Below are positions 48,580 through 59,332 of a stretch of 64,000 nucleotides of DNA, in pieces. The notes below the pieces were generated by a model. That model made no database searches, was not told where the DNA came from, and was given only the letters and a program-made list of their open reading frames with translations. The number at the start of each line of letters is the position of its first letter. The stretch's first letter is position 1. The stretch is from Desmodus rotundus (taxonomy: Eukaryota; Chordata; Mammalia; Chiroptera; Phyllostomidae), in NCBI RefSeq assembly GCF_022682495.2, contig NC_071397.1:31511427-31575426 (forward strand), written 5' to 3'. The translations under genes and the position numbers were made by a program.

Positions 48580-49422
48580 TTCTTAGGTAACTCCCTTTAA
48601 CATTTCCTATAATAAGGGCTTGGTGATGATGAACTCCTTGAACTTGACCTTATCTGAGAAGCACTTTATCTGCCCTTCCATTCTAAATGAAAGCTTTGCT
48701 GGATAGAGCAATCTTGGATGTAGGTCCTTGCCTTTCATGATTTGGAATACTTCTTGCCAGCCCCTTCTTGCCTGCAAGGTCTCTTTTGAGAAAGCAGCTG
48801 ACAGTCCTATGGGAAGTCCTTTGTAGGTAACTGTCTCCTTTTCTCTTGCTGCTTCTAAGATTCTCCCCTCCTGTTTAATCTTGGGTAATGTAATGATGAT
48901 GTGCCTTGGTGTGTTCCTCCTTGGGTCCAGCTTCTTTGGGACTCTCTGAGCTTCCTGGACTTCCCGGAAGTCTATTTCCTTTGCCAGACTGGGGAAGTTC
49001 TCCTTCATTATTTGTTCAAATAAGTTTTCAATTTTTTGTTCTTCCTCTTCTCCTTCTGGCACCCCTATAATTCAGATGTTGGAACGTTTCAAGATGTCCT
49101 GGAGGTTCCTAAGCCTCTCCTCATTTTTTTGAATTCTTGTTTCTTCATTCTTTTCTGGTTAAATGTTTCTTTCTTCCTTCTGGTCCACACCATTGATCTG
49201 AGTCCCAGTTTCCTTCCCATCATTATTGGATCTCTGTACATTTTCCTTTGTTTCTCTTAGCATAGGCTTCATTTTTTCATCTAATTTGTGACCAAATTCA
49301 ACCAATTCTGTGAGCTTCCTGATTATCAGTATTTTGAATTGTGCATCTGATAGGTTGGCTATCTCTTCATTGCTTAGTTGTATTTTTTCTGGAGCTTTGA
49401 TCTGTTCTTTCATTTGGGCCAA
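48580..49422 (-). pseudogene. HAL1 ORF1, copy 3, three nonsense changes
   Basis: Reads as an ORF1p-type protein of about 276 residues, shorter than canonical L1 ORF1p (about 340). The N-terminal and coiled-coil region has MKEQIKAPEKIQLSNEEIAN; an RRM-like segment has IIGVPEGEEEEQKIENLFEQ; the C-terminal domain has AAREKETVTYKGLPIGLSAA and continues to FIITKPLL. The consensus start codon is mutated (TTG at 49420-49422). Stops occur at 49159-49161, at 49072-49074 (a CGA-to-TGA change) and at 48607-48609, so the protein is not made. This copy keeps the C-terminal segment that copies 2 and 4 have lost. Confidence 0.88.
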
Positions 49423-50086
49423 TTTTTTTTTTTGTCTTGGTGCACCTGTTAGCTAAAGGGGCGGAGCCTTAGGTGTTCACCAGGGCAGGGTAACGCTGGT
49501 CGCTGCTCTGATGCTGTACGTGGGGGAGGCGCCGAGGGGGAGCAATGGTTCTTGCTCCACTCTCTGCCAGATTTCAGTCACTCCCTCTGCTACCCACAAT
49601 CAAATCGGGCCCTTCTGGTGCTGCTTCTCGGGTGGGTGGGCTTGTGCATGCTCTAGGTCCCTGTGGGTCTCTCCAACGACCTCTCCTGTGAGGCTGGGAG
49701 TTTCTCCTGCTGCCGCCTCAACCCCCACAGGTGTTTTCAATCAGAGGTTTGAAGCTTTATTTCCCTGGCTGGAACCCTGGTTTGCAGGGTCTGTCACCTG
49801 GTCCACCTGCTGCTGCCTTGCCGGCCAGCTGCAGCTTTGCCCACCCCACTCCACAATCCTCCACCTTGCTGGATCCGCCAGCCGCTGCCTTGCTGCAAGT
49901 CCTCTCCTCCTGGCTGCCCGTCTCTGCCCCTCCTACTGGTCTGGATGAATGTGTCTTCTTTATCTCCTTGGTTGTCAGACTTCCATACAGTTCAATTTTC
50001 TGTCAGTTCTGGTTGTTTTTTGTTTTTAAGTTTGTTGTTGTCCTTCTTTTGGTTGTGCAAGGAGGCACAGTGTGTCTACCTATGCC

Positions 50087-50096
50087 TCCATCTTGG
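50087..50096 (-). promoter_or_regulatory. YY1-like site at HAL1 5' end, copy 3
   Basis: CCAAGATGGAG on the minus strand, 7 bp inside the element start. Confidence 0.4.
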
Positions 50097-50119
50097 CTGG
50101 AAGTGACACCTGCATTTCT

Positions 50120-52060
50120 AATAGCATGAAAATACCTAAAATCTAAAAGAAGCATTATTTAGCAAAAATATATTACTTAAGTGAGAGTAGGAAACCTTCA
50201 TGTTAAAAACTGACTTTGAAACCTTCAATTAAATTGCTATACCTACTAATCACAGCTCTTATTTTTAAGAGGGCAGACTTATATTCCTTGTCAAGTAGGT
50301 CATGATGAGTTTTGGTGCCTCATTTAAGTTCCCACAATTACCCATCATTCAGGAAAATGGAAAAGAATGGATATCTACTAAAATAGATTACAGTGATGTT
50401 GTCTTGGCCACTTTTACATTAGTTCTCAAGTCATAGAGTGAGTGCCTTGGCAGCTTTGTAGTTATTCAATCGATCAACTAAGTAATTATAATTGTCCCCT
50501 GATAGATGGTTAAGTGTAAGCTGTGAAACATTAAGAATGATAGCATCGTCTGAGTTGCTCATTTTACTCCTCTCTGTGGCCCTTACAATATTGTATGTGA
50601 ATTATTGTAGGGATGTGGCCAAATGATTTGTGCTAATCAATAGTAAGAGCAAGCCTCATTACTCAAGTTTCTTAGGGTGTTTGCAGCTGCCATTGTTTTT
50701 CATGTTGTAATTCCTGCATATTTATTGATTCTAAAACCTTCACCTGCAGTGAAAATATGTATTAGGGTACAGAAAGATTTTATTTTTATGTGAACTATAA
50801 ATATTTTATTGATTTCATATACACCATATTTATAAGAAAATATTTTAAGCTCATATTTTACATAAATTGATCATAGTAATGTAACCTAATTTATGTAACC
50901 ATTCTCATTACATAGAGGAAGTTATATATAAATATTTATGTATTTGGAAATTTATATGCAGTTTATATATGGTCAATCCTTATTATTCATAAATTTTACA
51001 TTTACAAATTTGCTAAGTCACTAAAATTTATTTTTGAGATGTAAATCAATATTTGTGGCACTTTGTGGTCATTGGCAAAGTAACAAAAAAGTCAGTCTTC
51101 TGATGCACGTGTTTCCAGTTAAGGTTGGACAAGGTTACGCTCTGCTTTCTCATTTTCATTCCCATACTGTAAACCAGTGTACTTTTTACGATCTATTTAC
51201 TGCTACTTTTTCACATTTTTGTGCTTTTGTTTATGATCTCACTACTTCAAATGCTCCCCAAGAATAGTGCTGAAGTGTTGCCTAGTTTCCCAAACAAGAG
51301 AAAGCTGCATTGTGAATTATGAAGAAAAGAGATGTGTTAGACAAGCTTCTATGGACATCACATCAGTAACGGTGCTCCTGGCCATGAAGTCAATGTTAGT
51401 GAATCAACAATACATGTTAAACAAGATGTCTCTAAACAGAAACACACATGAAACAACGTTATGTATTGAATGGTTGAAAACATTATTGTGGTCAGGGACT
51501 CACAGGAGCCCAACCACATACCTTCCCTAAGACCAATGGTCTACTGTTCTCAATCCAGTGTTCCCTGCAACTTTACAAAATATATAACTACCACAAATAA
51601 CAAAAATCAATTCTCTTCTGTGTTTTTTCCTAGAAGTCATTAACCCAACATTTTATTATGAACCATCATGGCCTGGTTGTGAATGTGAAATACACCATTT
51701 GAGCAGATGATTTTATGCCCATTTTGGTTGGCACTATCCCTTGACCCACAGCATTAAACAAATTGCAGGAGAAAGGTAGCCCACTAGGCTCCAGAATTGT
51801 TAACCATTGGATAATCATGTACATTCAGTCATACCTTGCTACTCATCAGCTTCAGAACTGGTCAGATCCTGAACTCATCTCATTTTGACAAAAAAATGTT
51901 TCAGCAGTCAGTGCTTGCTCAGGACTCATTGCACTTGCTAGAACTTTCATGAGTCATACCACCGTCCCTCAAGAGAAAATGCTTCACCATTCAGTACTCA
52001 CTGGTTTTGGCACTTGTCATGTGTTCTGGAATGAATTAATGATGAGTACCGAGGTACCAC
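50120..52060. other. Unique AT-rich sequence
   Basis: About 1.9 kb of AT-rich non-coding DNA. Adjacent chance frames (51034-51267 and 51267-51530) have no domain. No nameable repeat. Confidence 0.5.
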
Positions 52061-52069
52061 TGTATTCTT

Positions 52070-52303
52070 TTTTTTAAAAATACTTTTTTAAAATTGTGTT
52101 TTATTGTTTAAGCTATTACAGTTGTCCCTGCTTTTTCTCCCTTTGCCCGCCTCTACCCATCCCCACTATCTCCCCTCCCTTGGGAAATCCCCTCATTGTT
52201 GTCCATGTCCATGGGTCATGCATTGTGTTCTTTGGCTAATCCCTTCAGCTCCTTTCACCCAGTCCCCCTTCTTCCCCTCTGGCAGCTGTCAGTCTTTTCC
52301 ATA
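52070..52303 (-). mobile_element. 5'-truncated L1 3' UTR
   Basis: AAGCTATTACAGTTGTCCCT and a CT-rich body are the L1 3' end in reverse, next to a T-rich tail. TATTCTT occurs at 52063-52069 and 52304-52310 as a likely short target duplication. Confidence 0.8.
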
Positions 52304-52501
52304 TATTCTTAAACTTCAACAATGAGGCTGCTACTAAAGTTTAACTTATTAGGTATAGGCATTTTCACTTAAATGTTTAGTAAAGGCTCATAACTGGGGT
52401 AAGTAGGATAGAATCCTGTTGCTTTAGCACTAGCAACCCCTAATGAAGTGCCCTATGGAAATAGAGGGTAAACTACTCTGTCTGTGTATGAGAGCATCTA
52501 G

Positions 52502-52688
52502 CAGGGGTATCCAATCTTTTGGCATCTCTGGGCCACACTGGAAGAAGCATTGTCTTGGGCCACACATTCAAAAAACAAACACTAATGAAAACTCATGAGC
52601 AAAAAAAAGATTTTAAGTAATTTTATGATTTTGTGTTGGGCCTCATTCTTAGCCATGTCGCCTGTGGGCTGTGACTGGGACACCCATG
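52502..52688. repeat. hAT-like DNA transposon relic
   Basis: The left end is CAGGGGTATCCAATCTTTTG. The right end in reverse complement starts CATGGGTGTCCCAGTCACAG. The body contains GGGCCACACTGGAAGAAGCA and TGTGTTGGGCCTCATTC, matching a common mammalian hAT-type repeat. The terminal repeats CA(G/T)GGGT(A/G)TCC fit that class. No exact 8-bp duplication is seen, although AGAGCAT lies just outside both ends. Confidence 0.6.
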
Positions 52689-52764
52689 AAAGAGCATGCT
52701 TTTACATGGAATAATTAGGTTCATGAATTAGGATGTAGCTAAAAGAGATGTCTGAAAAACCTCT

Positions 52765-52865
52765 TGGTTTTACAAAAGGGAAATAGCAGGCCCAGAGAGG
52801 TGAAGGTGCTGTCCAAGCCCAGATGGTTGGGCAGAGCTGGGGAGGCATCGCCTGCAGCCCTGTGG
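52765..52865 (-). repeat. MIR SINE fragment
   Basis: GCCCAGAGAGGTGAAGGTGC and AGATGGTTGGGCAGAGCTGG match reverse MIR core sequence. Confidence 0.6.
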
Positions 52866-53108
52866 GAGTTCTTCCCTCCAACAGACTGCCCCCCACCCTG
52901 TGAAGTTCCAAAACCAACTACAGAAGAGAGAATACATTTTTGCCACTTTGAGATGTCATCCCAAGCCCAATGGGGATTTCTTGTTATTACATAAACATAT
53001 TACTTTTCTTCTTCATTAGTTTAAGCACATTTATGAACAGAAGTCAAATATTTCCAATTAACTTAGAATCAGAAGTTTTATTTATCTTTCCATTTTAAAA
53101 GGGAAAGC

Positions 53109-53156
53109 AATATTTAGTGTCATCACAAATTAATATTTGTGATGACGCTAAAATAT
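53109..53156. repeat. 48-bp near-perfect palindrome
   Basis: Two 22-bp arms (53109-53130 and 53135-53156) around the 4-base loop TAAT, with one mismatch. Centre: GTGATGAC on the right pairs with GTCATCAC on the left. Could extrude as a cruciform or be the core of a MITE. Confidence 0.9.
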
Positions 53157-54836
53157 TAATATTAAAGCTGAACTGTCATTAGGAAAACAGAAACTCAGTG
53201 GTGTTTGGTTTGAAACCCATGACTGCATCTTGTGCAGATCCAGGTGAGAGGCACTGTGGAGCGAGGGAACGTTGCAAAGGAAATGCTTCGAGAAAAATTT
53301 ACTCCATACAGGCTCTATCTGGGAGTCCAGCACTGCCTCTGCCACCCAATAAATGGCACAGCTGTTTGGCAGTGTCCACCAACAGCTGATTTCAATAAAA
53401 CCCACTCAGTTGTGCCTTCAAGACTTGTTTTTGAAGGGAGTTAGAGAGATTAAGGACTGAAAACTCATGTTTTCTATCTCGTAGGCAGTCAGAGGAAGTT
53501 ATACCCTTACAGTGCATAGAGTACAGAGATACATATACAGTAGAATATTTTCTTCTACCATACAATACACTACATGGAGCGAAATTTCAGCAGTGACAAG
53601 GCTAGAAGTTTTTCATTAGGCTAGATTCACACAGTAGAAATGAACTGCCATAAACTTAATGGCATTAATTTTAGGGTATTAATTTTATTTCTCCTTTTTT
53701 AGTATTCTCTTTAGGATAGAAACACATTTCTTGCCCTACAGTCAACAAATTTTTCAAGCTCCTCTCTGTGATTTGATCGCTAGTCCCTGTACCCTTCCTC
53801 TGCAATGACTTCTGATCAGCACAGTGAGATATAACAGCACCGTGTAACTTTAAGATGTACACCTAAAACAAAAGGCATCCTTCTACTTAAAGATAAATGA
53901 GTAGATGAGAAAATGCATGGTGAGAGCCTTTGGCACATATAATTTTTTTTTATTTTTCAATGTATTTTTCATTCCTTCTTATTTTTCTTCAACCATATGA
54001 AGCAATCAACAAATATTTATTAGGTACATTGATGTTTTCAGAACTATACTATGTTCTACAAAGGTCTCAATAGGAATAAAGAACATGTTCCCAGCTTTCA
54101 AGAATGTAATGTTTACTAGGCCAGGTTCTAAAAATTACAGGTGTCATTTATGATATCAAAATGTGGGTGGGTAAGAATAGTGTCCTTGATTTAAGTTTTA
54201 GAAACAAGCTGTGCTACAATCTTCCCTAGAACGTCACCATCACACATGTTAAAGGAGTCTCAGAAGTCCTGTGATAAACCCGGTCACTGTTATTCCAGCC
54301 TTCCCAAGATGAATTTGACAGAGGAGCTGATTTGTTGAGTCAGATCGATGAAAATCTTCTGGGATGCTGGTGTTCTGTGGAAAGCAGTTTAGGAAATTCT
54401 AAAGTAGAGAGCCACATAGGGCATTTTAGTTAACGTTTGAGTACGACCTCAAAGCAGTGAACGTGCAGAGAAGAGAAAGATCGTTATGTCATAAGCTGGT
54501 GACGAGATACCTAACAGGAGGTTGGACTTTAAAAGAAATAAACAGGTTGTTGAGAAAAAAAGGGGAACACTGAGATGAGGAAAGGGAAACTCAGGCTCCG
54601 CCCCCAATGTGTTCACATTGATTACTTTGGGGCGTGGAGCAGCAAAGGTGTAACAACGGTGAGCACTAGGCACTTGGACTTTTTAAGTCATATGTTTCTG
54701 TATTATTTCCATGCTTGTTTTTGCAATACTTATTCTATAATATGATTGCTTATTCTTATAATCATGATACTTTTCTAAAATTCTCTAAGGTTTACCTATC
54801 ACATTAACTACAATGTATAAAGTTATTTCCATAATT
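53157..54836. other. Unique sequence
   Basis: No supported gene. An L2-like end lies at about 54005-54120 (CAACAAATATTTATTAGGTA). The open stretch 53198-53444 is open in two plus frames but has no recognisable domain; an ancient processed pseudogene is possible but unsupported. Confidence 0.45.
54005..54120 (-). repeat. L2 LINE 3' end, relic
   Basis: CAACAAATATTTATTAGGTA then TTCCCAGCTTTCAAGAATGT fit a reverse L2 terminus. Diverged. Confidence 0.5.
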
Positions 54837-54876
54837 CATACACATGTATGTGTGTATACACACACGTGTGTATGCA
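54837..54876 (+). repeat. Alternating purine-pyrimidine tract
   Basis: ATACACATGTATGTGTGTAT then ACACACACGTGTGTATGCA is self-complementary alternating sequence with Z-DNA and cruciform potential, immediately left of a fold-back repeat. Confidence 0.75.
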
Positions 54877-54885
54877 AAATTCACA

Positions 54886-54968
54886 AACAGGTGTTCAAGT
54901 ACAATATCTTGATCAAAAACAAGTTGAAGCACCAAGGTCAACTTGTGTTGTACACTTGAACACCTGTT
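54886..54968. repeat. Fold-back MITE-like hairpin
   Basis: AACAGGTGTTCAAGTACAA (54886-54904) is matched by the reverse complement of 54948-54968, with one 2-base gap. An inner stem CAAGTTGA / TCAACTTG (54920-54927 and 54938-54945) gives an almost continuous hairpin of 83 nt. It has no coding capacity and the family is unknown. Confidence 0.8.
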
Positions 54969-54969
54969 G

Positions 54970-56140
54970 TTTATTCATCTCTCAAAGAAAGCTGACTTCA
55001 GGGATGAGAATAAACAATGTGGTTTCTTACTAAGTTTCTTTTTCTCTTTCGCTAGTCATCCAGTCAGTATGTGATAAGTTTATACCTGAAACTAAGGAGC
55101 AGAGGAGCAAGCTGAAAATAGCCAACTTGCAATCCCTGACTATAGTTTGGCTTCTGTAAGAAAGAACCTTTTGCTTGCTCTTCAGTTTCAGTGTATTCAT
55201 TTTTAAAAGTACATTTTATTTTTAAAATGGCAAATTCAGGTATTCCTTAATACTTAATAAGCTACTTGTGCCTAAAACAAACAAGTTTGTGCCTAAAACT
55301 CATGCCTAAGAAACACAAGATTTTCTTATCTGAAAAGATAACCAAATTTGAAAGTAACTGAACTGAAAAGCCTAGAGAAAAAGCAAATAGTTTGTAAATA
55401 TTGTCGTCTGCTTGGAAAGCCATTATTTCCTTCATCTCCTGCAGATATTATTCTTAAGGGAATTTTTTAATGTGGGAAATAGATATACATGAACTTGAAT
55501 GTAAATAAATGTATACATATATATTTGGCTAAGTACACAGGTATAACATGTATGATTGGACCAAGTAAAATTGCCAAAATTTAATTGTTTCTGAAATACA
55601 ATAAAGACAATTTTGTATGGTTCAACCTAATAATTTCGCTCACTCATTAGTGTTTTCTCCTGACTTGGGCAGACAGTTTGCCAGTTGTGTTGGATGATAT
55701 GTTGACTCTCATCACATCCCAGTTTGGGTCAGAAATTTTCTCTTCTGGCTTCTTCCACCTCTATATCATCCTACTCTGTCTCTTGTTATCTGCTTACGAT
55801 TACTGGACAATCTGGTTACTTATGGTTGTCCTTCTATGCTGATCCATTTCCTGCATGTCCAATTATCAGACCTCAGATTAAAGGTCAGAGGAAGTCCCTG
55901 TATTGAGTTCAGTATCATGGGCACAGAATTAGTCAACTAATGTTCTCTTTCTCTATTATCTGTCCTTATTTCTATTACTCTTAATGCTATCTAAAAGCAT
56001 ATAGAGGATCCTCGAAATTCAGGTACATGAGAGGACTCTGTAGGATGGCAGCCTCTAATTGTCTGATGTCACTGATGAATTGCTAGGCAGGAGTTCTAAA
56101 GGCCTGCATAGAAGACTGGCTCTGGGACAGATGCTGCCAA
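54970..56140. other. Unique sequence
   Basis: Non-coding; nothing recognised. Confidence 0.5.
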
Positions 56141-56182
56141 GAAATATTTTCCCCAATTCAAAGATTTTCCCCAATTCAAAGA

Positions 56183-56760
56183 TTTCCCCTATGTTCACTG
56201 CAGCGTTATTTATAATAGTCAAGAAATGAAAGGAACCTAAGTGTCCATCGATACACAGATGGATAAAGAAGAGGTGGTGTATATAGACAAAAGAATGTTA
56301 CTCAGCCATTAAAAAAAGAATGAAATCTTGCCATTGTGACAACATGGATAGACCTAGAGGATATTGTGCTGAGTTAAATAAGTCAGACAGAGGAAGACAA
56401 ATGTCATATGAATACACTTACATGCAGACTCTAAAGAACAAAATAAATGAGCAAACAAAATAGAAAAAGACTCATAGATACAGAGAACAGACTGATGGTT
56501 GCCAGGTGGGAGGAGGCTGAGGGGCTAGGTGAGGACGATGAAGGGGTTAACAAGTACAAATCGATAGTTACAGAGTAACTATGGGGAAGTAAAGTACAGC
56601 GTAAGGAATATACCAGTAACATTGTAATAACTATGCATAGTGTAGGATGGGTACTAGACTTATTGGGGTGATCACTTCATAAGTTATATAAATGTACACC
56701 TGAGACTATAATTGTATGTCAATTGTAACTGAAAAATAAAAAATTTTAATTATTTTAAAA
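56183..56760 (+). mobile_element. 5'-truncated L1 fragment
   Basis: Forward L1 from the ORF2 C-terminus (GCAGCGTTATTTATAATAGT; CATGGATAGACCTAGAGGAT) through the 3' UTR (GACTGATGGTTGCCAGGTGG; GGGTGATCACTTCATAAGTT) to GTAACTGAAAAATAAAAAAT and an A-rich tail. AAGAAATATTTTCCCCAATT on the left resembles AAGAAATATTCCTCCCCAAG on the right as a target duplication. The left copy is itself tandemly doubled (18-bp unit, about 56147-56182). Confidence 0.9.
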
Positions 56761-56789
56761 AAGAAATATTCCTCCCCAAGTCAAGCATG

Positions 56790-57535
56790 CTTACATTTAT
56801 TTGCCCCCTATATTTCATTCTTCACTGGATGCCACTATGATTACAGATCAAAATTACTACTAGCTTCCATGGATTAAGTATCTAAACCTTAATGTGACCA
56901 GTAATTTGACTACCCCATGTGTGTATTATGTGTGCACATGTATACAGTAGCAATACAATGATCTAAAAATGGAAGTTGCAGAGGGATGTTCTATGTGGAG
57001 TTTCAGTAATACCAAATTTAATTTCCCGGTTCAGGAGAATTAGACTTTAGAGGAGGTGTTAAATACGACCTAATGAGTTTCACGACAGACATTTGTCAGC
57101 AGAAACAGGAAAGATTCTTTGCTACTGCTTGCGCATGGTGTCAGGTTGCACCACCTTCCCAGCTACTGGTGAAGAGGCTCCCTAACCGTGGCAGGATGCG
57201 TTGCCACCTCCACCTCTGCCAGCCACTGCCAGTCCACTCGCAAGCTGCCATGCCAGCAAGCTGGTTTTCAAATTCCGCCTTTCAGAAATCTAATGTAGAA
57301 ACAGACGATGTCTTCAAAGAACCGGCATTTTCTATGTACTAGTGACCAGATGAATATTAAACACAGCACTTAAGTAATACAAGTTCATAATTATTGAGCT
57401 GTTTCTTTGTATAAAGCTCTCGTGGGTAATATTGGTGCCTCGTAGGTATTCAATGAATTTTTCTTAAAGTCAAAGAAGTGAGAAAAAGGCCTGCCCTCAA
57501 GGGCTTTATAATCCTCTCACAAGAATGCTCACTAT
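56790..57535. other. Unique sequence
   Basis: A somewhat GC-richer open stretch (57073-57342) has no recognised domain. No repeat is named. Confidence 0.45.
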
Positions 57536-57539
57536 TTAC

Positions 57540-57660
57540 ATAAGGCTTTTATTTCATCACATACATAATCAAAACTTACCTACCCAAGGCATGTATTAAA
57601 TTTCTCACTTTACAAGTGAGGAAACCAAAGCTCAGAGGAGATAGGACATATGACTAAGAG
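57540..57660 (-). repeat. MIR SINE fragment
   Basis: CTCACTTTACAAGTGAGGAA ACC and CTCAGAGGAG are the reverse MIR core. Confidence 0.6.
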
Positions 57661-57663
57661 CTC

Positions 57664-58130
57664 TTTATTAGTCAGGGTTCTCCAGAGAAACAGAATCAAC
57701 AGGAGATGTACATATCAGATATTTATTAAAAGGAATCAGCTCATATGATTATGGAGGCTGAAAGGCCCCACAGTCTGCCACCTGCAAGCTGATGATGTAA
57801 TTGTAATTCCAGGCCTTAGACCTGAGAACCAGGGGAGCGGATGGGGTAAATCTCAGACTAGAGATAGGAGAAGATGAGAGGAGATGTCCCAGTTCAAGCA
57901 GTGAGGCAGGAAAAGGGGGGTGAATCCCTCCTTTCTTTACTTCTTGTTCTATTAAGGTCAAGAGATTGGATTAATGCCCACTCATGGGGAGGACAATCTA
58001 CCCCACTGAGGGTACCAATTCAAAAGCTAATCTCATCTGGAAACAACCTCACAGACACACTCAGATATAATGTTTACTTGGGGTACCCCATGGCTGGTCA
58101 AAGGGACACCTAAAATTAACTATTACAGGT
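57664..58130. repeat. Old interspersed repeat, family not assigned
   Basis: Starts TTAGTCAGGGTTCTCCAGAG, AAACAGAATCAACAGGAGAT, and ends AAAATTAACTATTACA. This is a widespread mammalian repeat phrase, but I cannot name its family with confidence. The short open frames inside are not genes. Confidence 0.6.
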
Positions 58131-58743
58131 TTCAAGGTAGGAAGTAGTGAATGAAACTAAACTAAAATCCAGGCCTTCTACATCTAATGCCTAATCCAAC
58201 AGTTCCACCAAACTTCCCTGACTCACTAAATCAAACTGAAAAGAAAACATCTCAGCAAACAGAAGAAAACAATATCCATTCATTCATTCATTCACTGGTG
58301 CCTCAAATGAGTAGAAAAAGTTGTCCCACTGTCAAAACATGTGGCCTTCAGTTAATAGTCTGCTGGCTTTAGATTCTTGGTTATCACAGTTATATCATAT
58401 TGATAGGATTATAAATTTTTTCATTAGTGGGAAGGAAATCCCTGTCTAAAGAAACAATGCTTGCGTACTCCATAGAGAGAAAGATATAAAAGCCCCAGAG
58501 TCTACAGTACTTTTTAGAGATGCTACAGATTTTTTCAAGCATTTAGTGTTAAAGAGTTATTCTCGGATGCCTTTTAAAAATATGTGTGTATATAGGCACA
58601 TTATTGCATTTGCTCTTTTATTGGAGGGTGAGGGTTTTGTAGAAATCCTTTGAAAGACTGAATTATTATGGCAAATCATTTTGAAATTTGAGAACATTAA
58701 ATTACTTTCTGCTTCTCAAAGCTTCATGGCAAAGAGAGATTAT
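58131..58743. other. Unique sequence
   Basis: Non-coding AT-rich DNA with a short (CATT)n at about 58277-58292. It ends at the target site of HAL1 copy 4. Confidence 0.5.
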
Positions 58744-58763
58744 CTGGAAAACATTTTTTTTTT

Positions 58764-58930
58764 CAGGTACTACCCATGTATAATGTGCATCTTTATTTTC
58801 TCCTCAGAAGTTTTGGCAAAACAGTACATATTATACATGGCAAAATATGGTCTCCCGTGATTCCAGGTTTCTTTCTTTTTTATTGGGCTATCTTCTCATG
58901 TTCATGTGCCCTTACCTTGTCATTGATTTT
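58764..58930 (-). mobile_element. Transduced 3' flank with MITE end and poly(A) signal
   Basis: Lies between the HAL1's own A tail and the second A tail. On the minus strand it carries an AATAAA about 29 nt before the second tail, as expected for a downstream polyadenylation site. About 87 bp (58764-58850) match the right end of the Tc1/mariner-like element at 2896-2982 (shared CAGGTACTACCCATGTATAA), and this part can fold back. The rest is unrelated to HAL1. Confidence 0.7.
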
Positions 58931-59332
58931 CTTTTTTTTTTAATATATTTATTGATTATGCTATTACAGTTGTCCCATTTACCCCCCCACTCCACTCCAT
59001 CCTGCCCACCCCCTCCCTCCCACATTCCCCCCTATAGTTCATGTCCATGGGTCATATTTATAAGTTCTTTGGCTTCTACATTTCCTACACTATTCTTACC
59101 CTCCCCCTGTCTATTTTCCACCTATCATCTATGCTACTTATTCTCTGTACCTTTCCCCCCCTCTCCCTCTCCCACTCCCCTATTGACACCCCTCCATGTG
59201 ATCTCCATCTCTATGGTTCTGTTCTGTTCTAGTTGTTTGCCTAGTTTGCTCTTGTTTTTGTTTTAGGTGTGGTCGTTAATAACCATGAGTTTGCTGTCAT
59301 TTTTACTATTCCTATTTTTGATCTTCTTTTTC

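Larger units (their letters stand above)
48154..50119 (-). mobile_element. HAL1 retrotransposon, copy 3, complete, with perfect 16-bp TSD
   Basis: TGACACCTGCATTTCT occurs exactly at 48154-48169 and 50104-50119 and frames a 1.93-kb element. On the minus strand it has a 5' end with GCCAAGATGGAGGCATAGG, a GC-richer 5' UTR (50103 to about 49425), an ORF1 (49422 to 48580), and a C-rich-strand 3' UTR ending in an AT-rich tail. There is no ORF2. The complete structure and exact duplication show a full-length, fairly recent insertion. Plus-strand frames at 49511-49948 and 49731-50129 lie antisense to the 5' UTR and are not genes. Confidence 0.95.

Noticed and set aside
48732..48872. Possible removal of the 141-bp ORF1 segment by splicing rather than by deletion
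   Set aside because: The segment's ends lack GT and AG at the junctions in coding orientation, so canonical splicing does not explain it.
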